The position numbers and the translations under genes were made by a program. A stretch of 64,000 nucleotides of DNA from DASPKM01 sp035628135 (GTDB taxonomy: Bacteria; Bacteroidota; Bacteroidia; Chitinophagales; Chitinophagaceae): contig DASPKM010000001.1 of assembly GCA_035628135.1 (NCBI GenBank), positions 186,001 through 250,000 of the forward strand, in the 5' to 3' direction. A model generated the notes under the pieces. The model was not told where the DNA came from. It worked only from the letters and a program-made list of their open reading frames with translations, and searched no databases. This document shows, one piece after another, positions 6,257 through 13,555 of this stretch (position 1 is the stretch's first letter; the number at the start of each line of letters is the position of its first letter).

Positions 6257-7838
6257 CCAATATCACTCGCTTATAATAAAAACCCTTCTTATCTATCCCG
6301 GGAACAATGGTGCTTTGTATTTCTACTGCTGTTTTATCGATCGTTAATTTTTGTACGCCTTCATGCGTGGTGATCTCGATAGGGAGCGGCATGCTGAAAT
6401 TCAACAGAGAGATCTTGTATTTATCTTCCGCGGTCTGCTTCACCAATATCTCGAACCTATTAGTGGTGCGCAGGTAAAAATCAAAGAAGGGCTTTAAGTT
6501 TTTACCGGCTGCCTTGCTGAACAATTGCTCCACGTCCTGCGTGCTCACCATGTTGTGATAGGTGTATTGCGGATCGGTGGCCAGCTTCATCAGTGTTGGA
6601 AAAAATATGTCATCGCCTATCAGGTACCGCAGGCTGTGCATGAAGTAAGAACCCTTTCCATATATATCACCCGTATAAGCCAGGTCGGAATCCGCTGTAT
6701 CTGCCAGTACCACCGCCCTGCCGGAGAAGTTTCTCGCTGTATTGCGCATGCGGCGCTGGTAGCTTTCTTCTCCTTCCATTTCACGGTAATACAATGCATC
6801 GCCGAATGAACAAATACCTTCCTGTATCCACATATGCGCCCAATCGATATTGCTAACCTTGTTGGCCCACCATTCATGGCCGAATTCATGATGCAGTAAC
6901 CAATCGAAATCTTCGCCACCCACTTTGGTATACCGGAACCTGTTGCCATAAGCATTCATCGTTTGGTGTTCCATGCCCAAATGGGGGGTTTCGACAATAC
7001 CGATCTGCTCTTTGGCCCAGGGATATTCACCAAAATATTTTTCCAGTATGCGGCAGGAACGCTCCAGCATTTCAAGATGGTGCGGCGCTTTGGAAGCGTG
7101 ATAATCCAGCACGTAAAAGACCATGGGTATCTTGTTGCCGGCAACCGATGTATACGTACGCCTGACGGGAGTGTACTTGCCGGCATTGAAAACGATGCAG
7201 TAATTGCTGATGGTATAATTGGTTGCCCAATGATAAGTGGATGTATTTCCCTTGTGCGTTGTCTTTTTTAATAACCCGGGGCCAGCTACCACCAATCCTT
7301 TGGGAACGGTAATGATCATGTCTGCGCCCTCATTGGGCTCATCGCTGGGATGGTCCTTGCAGGGGAAAAATACCTTGGCGCCTTCGCCCTGGCAACTTAC
7401 GCTGATCCATGCATTGCCCAGGCTGTCCTTTGCCCATTGAAAACCGCCTTTCCATGGCGGATTGGCTGCCACAAAGGGTTTGCCGCCATAAGCTATCCTT
7501 ACTTTCACGGGGCCGGGCTGCAGCATGGTTTTGTTTTTAATATGGATGAGGTCCGAGTTGTGTGTGAAATCCTGCTGGGTCCCATTTACCCAGATCTTTT
7601 TAACCGTCAGCACATTGGTAAGATCGAACAGCAAAACGTCGGTGGCCGAAGCCAGCACCAGGTCTGTTTCGGTTTGTCCATCGATGGTTTGCGTGGAGGG
7701 GTCTACGGAAAGGGTAACGGTATAATGGCGGATGTCCATATTGGCCTGTTCAGGCTTCAGCACTCCGCCGGAACGCAGGTCTTGCGCGCCTGCCAGGAAA
7801 GCCGTGAACAATAGCAATACCAGTAGAAAGCTACGCAT
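6252..7838 (-). CDS. Secreted M1-family zinc metallopeptidase
   Basis: 528 aa with a signal peptide (MRSFLLVLLLFTAFLAGAQD). The zinc site is HEFGH (H317, E318, H321) with the third ligand E340 in WIQEG, the standard 18-residue gap after the second histidine. The exopeptidase GxMEN position reads GMEHQ (288-292), a variant of the usual GAMEN, so substrate handling may differ from classic aminopeptidase N. The protein lacks the long C-terminal helical domain of full-size family members. It probably trims peptides in the periplasm or outside the cell. Confidence 0.92.
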   Translation of the reverse strand: MRSFLLVLLLFTAFLAGAQDLRSGGVLKPEQANMDIRHYTVTLSVDPSTQTIDGQTETDLVLASATDVLLFDLTNVLTVKKIWVNGTQQDFTHNSDLIHIKNKTMLQPGPVKVRIAYGGKPFVAANPPWKGGFQWAKDSLGNAWISVSCQGEGAKVFFPCKDHPSDEPNEGADMIITVPKGLVVAGPGLLKKTTHKGNTSTYHWATNYTISNYCIVFNAGKYTPVRRTYTSVAGNKIPMVFYVLDYHASKAPHHLEMLERSCRILEKYFGEYPWAKEQIGIVETPHLGMEHQTMNAYGNRFRYTKVGGEDFDWLLHHEFGHEWWANKVSNIDWAHMWIQEGICSFGDALYYREMEGEESYQRRMRNTARNFSGRAVVLADTADSDLAYTGDIYGKGSYFMHSLRYLIGDDIFFPTLMKLATDPQYTYHNMVSTQDVEQLFSKAAGKNLKPFFDFYLRTTNRFEILVKQTAEDKYKISLLNFSMPLPIEITTHEGVQKLTIDKTAVEIQSTIVPGIDKKGFYYKRVILE

Positions 7839-7885
7839 GCAATCAATTTTTTTTAGTTACAAAATCAACCGAAAGTTAATGATAT

Positions 7886-9352
7886 TTAGCAGAGCGCTTT
7901 TTTTATAATGGAGATAGATTCTTCCATTTCTTTTGGGTTCAGCGATGCGAATCCGAATCTTAGCGCATTATGGTCGGTACCAGATGTATTGTAAATACTT
8001 CCATCGCTCATGAGCAACCCACGGGCCGCCGCAAAACCTGCAATGTGCGCGAGGGGATATTTTTTGTTGAACCTTGTCCATATCGCCATCCCGCCATCGG
8101 GCATATCGAAATCAACGACATCGCCCAGTTCCTGCTGTAATAGTTCACTAAGCAAGTCTCTCCGTTCGTGATACAGTTTCACCGATTTTTTAAGATGGCG
8201 ATGGAAATCTCCCTGACTGAACAGCTCAGCCAGCGATTCTTCGAGTATATTGTCGACACGGCCGCCGGCCAGCTTTTTTAAGTTTCCCGCTTGTTCAATA
8301 AAATCAGCCGTTGCTACCATGTATCCAACCCTTAAATGACTGGCCATGGATTTTGCCAGCGAACCGACATATATCACGTTTCCGCCGTGGTTGGCGCTGG
8401 CGAGTGGAAGAATGGGCGTGCTGCTGTAGTGGAAATCATAATCGTAATCGTCCTCGATCACGGGCAGTTTATATTGTTGCACCAGTTGCAGCAGTTTCAT
8501 CCTTCTGTCGGCGCTGAGCGTAACAGTGGTGGGATGGTGGTGGTGGGGAATGATGTACAATAAGGCAGGTTTCTTTTTGCGGCAGATTTTTTCAATGGCC
8601 TGCACGTCAATTCCGTATTCATCAACCGGTACGCGTACCAGCTTTGCACCGAACTGTTCGAATGCCCTGTTCGCCATAAAATATCCAGGCTCGCCCACTA
8701 TTACCGTCGAACCCGGGGTAAGCACCAGCCTTGCCGCCATGTATATGGCCATTTGCGCGCCACTGCTGACCAACACGTTCTCTGCTTTAATTGAAATGCC
8801 CCTTGTGCCGGAGAGAAAGCAGGCGATGGCCGTGCGTAAGTTTTCGGATCCTGCAGCAGGTCCATACATGCTCATGCGATGGAATGCCTGGCGGGGTGCA
8901 AGCCGCCGGTAAGTTTTCATGAGCGTATCGATAGGAGCCATCCTCGCATCGGGAAAACCATCATCTATGATAAGTCGCCGCGTTGCTGTTTTGCGCAGCG
9001 TTGACGAAGCTTCAAATCGTTGAAAATTAAATTGCGCCGGCTGGTCATAGTTTGTTTTTGCAGTGGTTGCCTTAAAACTGCGCGGTTTTATCTCGGGCAG
9101 CCGCTCCGAAATGTACACGCCCTTTCTCGGCTGTGTGTCTATCCAGTCTTGCGCAAACAATTCCTGGTAAGCGGCCACTACGGTCTTACGGTGTACACCC
9201 AACTGCCGCGACATGTCCCGGCTCGAAGGCAGGGAAGCGCCAGGCCTAAGAATGCCATTGCGGATCAGGTGAATAAGGCCATGGGCAATTTGCTGGTATA
9301 CCGGGGCAGTGGCACGCCGGTCAATAGGGAGAAGGTTGTTGAAGGGTAGCAT
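7886..9352 (-). CDS. MocR-type regulator (GntR domain + aminotransferase-like domain)
   Basis: 488 aa. The N-terminal winged helix of the GntR type (about 15-80; GASLPSSRDMSRQLGVHRKTVVAAY) is joined to a fold-type-I aminotransferase-like domain. The PLP-binding lysine is K334 in VGSLAKSM, with EDDYDYDF at about 300. Such proteins (PdxR, GabR, TauR types) sense PLP or PLP adducts. The gene is divergent from an AhpD-like gene and a PEP mutase/isocitrate lyase homologue. Three TGGACTA half-sites lie in the 79-base gap, one directly at its own start codon. Autoregulation and control of the divergent pair are likely; the effector is unknown. Confidence 0.93.
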   Translation of the reverse strand: MLPFNNLLPIDRRATAPVYQQIAHGLIHLIRNGILRPGASLPSSRDMSRQLGVHRKTVVAAYQELFAQDWIDTQPRKGVYISERLPEIKPRSFKATTAKTNYDQPAQFNFQRFEASSTLRKTATRRLIIDDGFPDARMAPIDTLMKTYRRLAPRQAFHRMSMYGPAAGSENLRTAIACFLSGTRGISIKAENVLVSSGAQMAIYMAARLVLTPGSTVIVGEPGYFMANRAFEQFGAKLVRVPVDEYGIDVQAIEKICRKKKPALLYIIPHHHHPTTVTLSADRRMKLLQLVQQYKLPVIEDDYDYDFHYSSTPILPLASANHGGNVIYVGSLAKSMASHLRVGYMVATADFIEQAGNLKKLAGGRVDNILEESLAELFSQGDFHRHLKKSVKLYHERRDLLSELLQQELGDVVDFDMPDGGMAIWTRFNKKYPLAHIAGFAAARGLLMSDGSIYNTSGTDHNALRFGFASLNPKEMEESISIIKKALC

Positions 9353-9353
9353 C

Positions 9354-9396
9354 TGGACTACTTGAATTGTTCATTCTGGACTATAAAGGTAGTCCA
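9354..9396. promoter_or_regulatory. MocR operator: three TGGACTA half-sites
   Basis: TGGACTA at 9354-9360 and again at 9377-9383, with the inverted copy TAGTCCA at 9390-9396. The first two are direct repeats 23 bases apart; the second and third form a palindrome with a 6-base spacer. A direct plus inverted half-site layout is typical of MocR regulators. The first half-site starts one base upstream of the MocR ATG, so binding would block its own expression. Confidence 0.7.
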
Positions 9397-9405
9397 ATGG
9401 GCTTG

Positions 9406-9413
9406 TATTTTTG
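9406..9413 (+). promoter_or_regulatory. -7 promoter element for the AhpD-like gene
   Basis: TATTTTTG matches TAnnTTTG exactly and lies 18 bases before the ATG at 9432. The MocR half-site at 9390-9396 ends 9 bases upstream, inside the expected promoter footprint. Confidence 0.55.
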
Positions 9414-9431
9414 AAAATAAATAATTCAAAA

Positions 9432-9878
9432 ATGAGCGCGAGGTTTAAAATGGGTTCAGTACAACCCCTGGCGTACAAGGCCATGGATGCGTTGGATAAA
9501 TATGTAAGCAATGCTTCGCTGGAGCCGCGATACAAGGAATTGATCAGGATAAGGGCATCACAGATCAATGGTTGCGCCTACTGCGTGAACTATCATAGCG
9601 GCGACGCGCTGAAGCTGGGCGAATCTCCACAGAAATTATTGCTATTGAATGTATGGAGGGAATCTCCGAATGTTTTTTCTAAGGAAGAGCAATTGCTATT
9701 GGAGATGACGGAAGAACTTACCTTCATCCACCGGCATGGGCTTAGCGACGATGTATATGAACGATTGATCGCTACATTTGGGGAAGAAAAAACCGCGCAG
9801 GCTATTATGACCGCCATCGTAATCAATGCCTGGAACCGCATTGGCGTCGGTTTGAAAATGGAACCGGAAATGGATTAG
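9432..9878 (+). CDS. Carboxymuconolactone decarboxylase/AhpD-like protein
   Basis: 148 aa from ATG 9432 (an upstream TTG in frame is not needed). The AhpD-type redox motif CAYCVNYH places C48 and C51 with H55, preceded by LIRIRASQINGC. Family members act as thiol peroxidases or alkylhydroperoxide-linked reductases. It is divergent from the MocR regulator and 41 bases upstream of the isocitrate-lyase-like gene, so probably controlled by MocR. The physiological substrate is not evident. Confidence 0.9.
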   Translation: MSARFKMGSVQPLAYKAMDALDKYVSNASLEPRYKELIRIRASQINGCAYCVNYHSGDALKLGESPQKLLLLNVWRESPNVFSKEEQLLLEMTEELTFIHRHGLSDDVYERLIATFGEEKTAQAIMTAIVINAWNRIGVGLKMEPEMD

Positions 9879-9919
9879 CATAGTAGCGTCATAAGATCTG
9901 TACAGTAACAAGAACGAGT

Positions 9920-10684
9920 ATGAACAACGTTGAAGCTTTTTTTGAACTACACAAAGGCCCGGAGCTGTTATTAATAGGCAATGTGTGGGACGCAGCCAGC
10001 GCACAGTTGTTTGAAAGGGCCGGGTACAAGGCCCTTGCCACTTCCAGTGCGGCCCTGGCTGAGACCCTGGGTTATGAAGATGGAGAACATCTTCCGTTCG
10101 AGTTATTGTTGCAAACGATCCAGCGTATATTGAACAGGGTTAGTGTTCCGCTGTCGGTAGATATGGAGCGCGGTTACAGCAGCAGCATACAAGGCATCAT
10201 AGAGAATGTAGCGCGCCTGTACGACCTTGGAGTCGTGGGCATGAACATCGAAGATTCCGTAAGAGATGGGGGCCGCTCATTACAACCGATGGAAGATTTT
10301 AGCAGGATGCTCGATGAGCTTTCCAATCACCTGGCACGCACCAATAGAAAGTTCTTCATCAATGCACGTACCGATGCTTTTTTGACTGGCCATTCATCGC
10401 CCTTGCCCGAAACCATAAAGCGCGCACATGCTTATGAAAACGCCGGGGCCAACGGATTGTTCGTGCCATTTGCCGCCGAGCCGGAAGATATAAAGGCAAT
10501 TGTGCAATCCACCTCGCTGCCCGTACATTTATTGTACTACCAAAAACTGCCAACATATAAGGAACTGCTGCAACTCGGCGTTCGAAGGGTAAGCCAGGGC
10601 ACGGCTTTATACAGGAGCATGATGGCAGGGTTGGAAAAGCATATACGGGCTATACAGGAACAACAGGCATTCGTGAATATTTAA
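9920..10684 (+). CDS. Isocitrate lyase/PEP mutase superfamily protein
   Basis: 254 aa with the superfamily's TIM-barrel landmarks: GNVWDAASAQLFERAGYKALATSS at the start, DMERGYS as the metal-binding loop equivalent, NIEDS, and NARTDAF. Members cleave or form C-C or P-C bonds in 2-oxoacid chemistry (methylisocitrate lyase, oxaloacetate decarboxylase, PEP mutase). The cysteine motif of true isocitrate lyases (KKCGH) is absent, so classic glyoxylate-shunt activity is unlikely. It follows the AhpD-like gene and probably shares its transcript. Confidence 0.9.
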   Translation: MNNVEAFFELHKGPELLLIGNVWDAASAQLFERAGYKALATSSAALAETLGYEDGEHLPFELLLQTIQRILNRVSVPLSVDMERGYSSSIQGIIENVARLYDLGVVGMNIEDSVRDGGRSLQPMEDFSRMLDELSNHLARTNRKFFINARTDAFLTGHSSPLPETIKRAHAYENAGANGLFVPFAAEPEDIKAIVQSTSLPVHLLYYQKLPTYKELLQLGVRRVSQGTALYRSMMAGLEKHIRAIQEQQAFVNI

Positions 10685-10705
10685 TGCATTATTTACTCTT
10701 CACAT

Positions 10706-12115
10706 TCACCGGGCGGCGCTTAGTTTTTTTAATTCTTTGTCCAGTGTCTCCAGCGACATGGGTTCAAATTGCAGGTCGTCAACCGTGTAACGCCCGGACG
10801 TAACTGATTTGGAGGCAAAATAATTGGTGCCTTTGTATTTTTTAATAACCACCAGTTTTAATGGTTCACCTTCTGGTATACGCTTTGCTTGTGCCCCTGT
10901 TCGCGTTTTTTCTCCCTGTGTTATCGCATTGTAGGAAGTGAATATCAGCTTTACGTCCAGGTCTTCGTACGGGCCTGTATTGATGGCAAAGTTTATCAAT
11001 GGTCGTCTTTCGTCGTAGAACCTGTCGATGTTTATCCATCCTAACCGGGATGCACTGAAGATGTATGAATTTAGCTGATCGGGCCGCCAATCGTTGATTA
11101 ACCCTGCTTCCACCTGCTTTCTCCTCGCGGAGTCCATAGTATTTAATCCCTCCAGCCCGGTAAGGAACAACAATCTCATTGTCTGTGTCGATCTTACCGG
11201 CACGCCATTTTTTGTTGCGGGGTTCACCGGCGGCATTTTGCGAAAAGCCACTGTAGCGGCGTCCTTAAATGCCTGTGGAGCCGGCGTTTTAATGATTACC
11301 CTGTCGATCTTGCCTTCTTCTGTAACGTCGTATTCCACGGTCATGTTCACTCCAAGCGCGGTATCCAGCATTGGATACCTGATGTTCCCTACTACATATT
11401 CCTGCACTTTCAGCATATCGTTGAACGGAACGTACACATCCTCTTCCAGTAATGCCCAATCCACCGCATCATTCTTCCACTCCCCGCTGAACAGTTGCAT
11501 TCCCTCCTTCTTCTCCTTATAAGGCACCCGCAATCCCACGGCCATTCCATCTCTTATCTTACATGGCTCCCCACCAGCGTTTGCTTCGATATACAGCATG
11601 CCGCCCGTTTCCAATATCCTGTCACCCGAACGCGTAGTAAGATTGGCGATCAGCATATCATGCAATGCATAAAACTCTTTTACCCTGATATCTACCTTGC
11701 CTGTCACGGCTTTTCCGGTTTCAAGCACAAAGCTGTTGGCGTTTATTTTGATAACAGTGCCTTCCTTGCACGTAAGCGTAATGTCGCTGTCATTATCGAT
11801 GGTGAATGATTGAAATGTTTTGCCGATGCTTTTAAGCTCTTCTGTTATTGGCACAAACTGTATTGCAAATCCGGGTGCTACCACCAAGTCTTCAGTATTG
11901 CCGGAATTATCAGCGGCCGATTGTCGCTTTTCCTGTGCGGGAGTAGTATATACAATGGTGTTGGCCGGCACTACTTCGCCGCCGGTAGCAGGCGCGGTTA
12001 TATTTTTAGTAGTAGGTTCCGGTGAATCGGCAGCGGTTTTTTTTATGGGCTCGTTGCAGGTGCAGGACGCAAAAGCAAGGGTTATTCCCACGAGCAGTAA
12101 TCGTGCAGTCAGCAT
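10706..12115 (-). CDS. Lipoprotein with embedded TonB C-terminal-like domain
   Basis: 469 aa. An N-terminal lipobox (AFASC, Cys18) is followed by a proline/threonine-rich linker and a region (about 80-230) with KEGTVIKINANSFV and GMLYIEANAGGE. A TonB_C-like segment (about 238-317) follows: YVVGNIRYPMLD, VTVEYDVTEEGKIDRV-like text and FKDAATVAFRKMPPVNPATKNG. About 150 further residues follow it. Proteins of this make are common in Bacteroidota and usually lack the TonB transmembrane anchor. Lipid anchoring instead of a membrane helix makes genuine energy transduction doubtful; a structural or binding role is more likely. Confidence 0.8.
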   Translation of the reverse strand: MLTARLLLVGITLAFASCTCNEPIKKTAADSPEPTTKNITAPATGGEVVPANTIVYTTPAQEKRQSAADNSGNTEDLVVAPGFAIQFVPITEELKSIGKTFQSFTIDNDSDITLTCKEGTVIKINANSFVLETGKAVTGKVDIRVKEFYALHDMLIANLTTRSGDRILETGGMLYIEANAGGEPCKIRDGMAVGLRVPYKEKKEGMQLFSGEWKNDAVDWALLEEDVYVPFNDMLKVQEYVVGNIRYPMLDTALGVNMTVEYDVTEEGKIDRVIIKTPAPQAFKDAATVAFRKMPPVNPATKNGVPVRSTQTMRLLFLTGLEGLNTMDSARRKQVEAGLINDWRPDQLNSYIFSASRLGWINIDRFYDERRPLINFAINTGPYEDLDVKLIFTSYNAITQGEKTRTGAQAKRIPEGEPLKLVVIKKYKGTNYFASKSVTSGRYTVDDLQFEPMSLETLDKELKKLSAAR

Positions 12116-12177
12116 AACAAATTTTTTATGAGATGCAAGAGACAGTCATTTTGCATAAAGCAAGTGAAGCGATTGCA

Positions 12178-12512
12178 TTACTGCAACCGTGCGGGTGACA
12201 GCCCCCAGGCATCGTCATAATATTCGAAATTTTGCAACCTTATATTGTGTGAGCCCTTTAGTCTTAACACTATTTTATTATCTTTTGCAGCAACAGACTT
12301 AACCGAGTATAGCTGCCCGCCAATTACATCGTCCAGGAAAATGGAATACTTGCTGTCGCGCTGCTCGTAGTTGAAGCTGCTATTGGTTACCGTTAGGCCC
12401 ATTACATGCCGTGCCCATAGCCGTAAGAGGGCTGGACTTTCAAATTGGAAACATTGTATTGGCCAACGCCCGGTTCAGGCGGGGTCCTGGAAGTGTCACC
12501 ACGGAATGCCAT
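12178..12512 (-). pseudogene. 3' remnant of a beta-helix (GH28-like) gene, frameshifted
   Basis: Two overlapping frames read as one protein end. The upstream frame (about 12512 to 12403) gives MAFRGDTSRTPPEPGVGQ to SYGYGHGM and stops at TAA. The next frame gives GLTVTNSSFNYEQRDS, SIFLDDVIGGQLYSV and GSHNIRLQNFEYYDD down to a stop at 12178. Joined, they read GYGHGM-GLTVTNSS. An extra TAATG between GGCATG and GGGCCT would explain the shift. The short repeated turns look like a parallel beta-helix such as polygalacturonase-type enzymes, but the exact family is uncertain. The 5' part is missing, replaced by the ROK gene region. Confidence 0.5.
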
Positions 12513-12593
12513 ATATCCCAATCAGCTTGATTATCCTTGGAATCAACACAATTGTCCTGTTTATATATTACTTTAGTTGACTCACTTTTTATT

Positions 12594-13493
12594 ATGAAAT
12601 ACTGGGGTATCGACCTTGGCGGAACCAAAATAGAATGCGCGGTCCTGGACGAAAACCTGGAAACGCTTACCAGGAAACGCATTGCCACCGAAGCATTCAA
12701 AGGTTACCCGCACATCATTGCACAGGTAGGAAGGTTGGTAGAACAGGTGGCCGCCGAACTGGGCGAAGTACCACAAAAAATAGGTTTTGCCACGCCCGGC
12801 GTGCTGGAACCTTCCACGCAAAGGATGAAGAACTGCAACACGGTTTGCCTGAACGGACAACCCATGCACTACGATCTGCAGGAACATTTAGGAATACCGG
12901 TAAAGCTGGCCAACGATGCCAATTGCTTTGCACTGGCCGAAACCTTGATGGGCGCGGGAAAATTATATCCCGATGCACGCGTGGTATTCGGCGTGATCAT
13001 GGGTACGGGAGTGGGCGGAGGGCTGGTGGTAGATGGCAGAGTAATAGAAGGCCGCCACGGGTTAGGTGGCGAATGGGGACATAATATCTTAGAAGAAAAC
13101 GGCACGGATTGTTATTGCGGGAAAAAGGGATGCGTGGAAAAAGTGATCTCAGGGCCGGCATTGCAAGATTATTATCATAGCAGGAGTGGCCAGCAACGAA
13201 CACTGCATGAAATTTTACAGTTACACAACACTAACGCAGATACCCATGCGAGCGCAACCATGGAAAGACTGGTCGAAAGTTATGGAAAGGCCGTTTCCGT
13301 ATTGGTAAACATCATCGATCCTGACCTCATCATTATAGGAGGAGGCGTCGGTAATATCGACTTGTTGTATACCGAAGGCTATGAACGCATCAAGAAATAT
13401 GTGTTCAATGAGGGGCGGCTTACAACGCCCATCATCAAGCCATTGCTGGGCGATAGCGCGGGCGTGTTCGGCGCCGCGCTGCTCTATAAATAA
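12594..13493 (+). CDS. ROK-family sugar kinase
   Basis: 299 aa from ATG 12594. It has the ATP-phosphate motif DLGGTKIECAVLD, GTGVGGGLVVDG, LGGEWGHN with the catalytic aspartate region upstream (NDANCFALAE), and the ROK zinc signature CYCGKKGCVE. It lacks the DNA-binding domain of ROK repressors, so it is an enzyme, probably a glucokinase, fructokinase or N-acetylhexosamine kinase. No sugar genes lie beside it to narrow the substrate. It converges on the T9SS protein gene with a shared hairpin between them. Confidence 0.93.
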   Translation: MKYWGIDLGGTKIECAVLDENLETLTRKRIATEAFKGYPHIIAQVGRLVEQVAAELGEVPQKIGFATPGVLEPSTQRMKNCNTVCLNGQPMHYDLQEHLGIPVKLANDANCFALAETLMGAGKLYPDARVVFGVIMGTGVGGGLVVDGRVIEGRHGLGGEWGHNILEENGTDCYCGKKGCVEKVISGPALQDYYHSRSGQQRTLHEILQLHNTNADTHASATMERLVESYGKAVSVLVNIIDPDLIIIGGGVGNIDLLYTEGYERIKKYVFNEGRLTTPIIKPLLGDSAGVFGAALLYK

Positions 13494-13494
13494 G

Positions 13495-13536
13495 TTGCTC
13501 ATTACAGGTTGATCGATCAAAGCCTGTAATGAGCAA
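13495..13536. terminator. Bidirectional hairpin terminator
   Basis: Perfect 14-bp arms TTGCTCATTACAGG and CCTGTAATGAGCAA with a 14-base loop lie between the convergent ROK kinase and T9SS protein genes. There is no long T run, so its efficiency is uncertain. Confidence 0.65.
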
Positions 13537-13555
13537 TTCAAAACCGGCAATTAAT

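Noticed and set aside
9920..10684. Glyoxylate-shunt isocitrate lyase
   Set aside because: The protein is about 254 residues and lacks the KKCGH motif of true isocitrate lyases.
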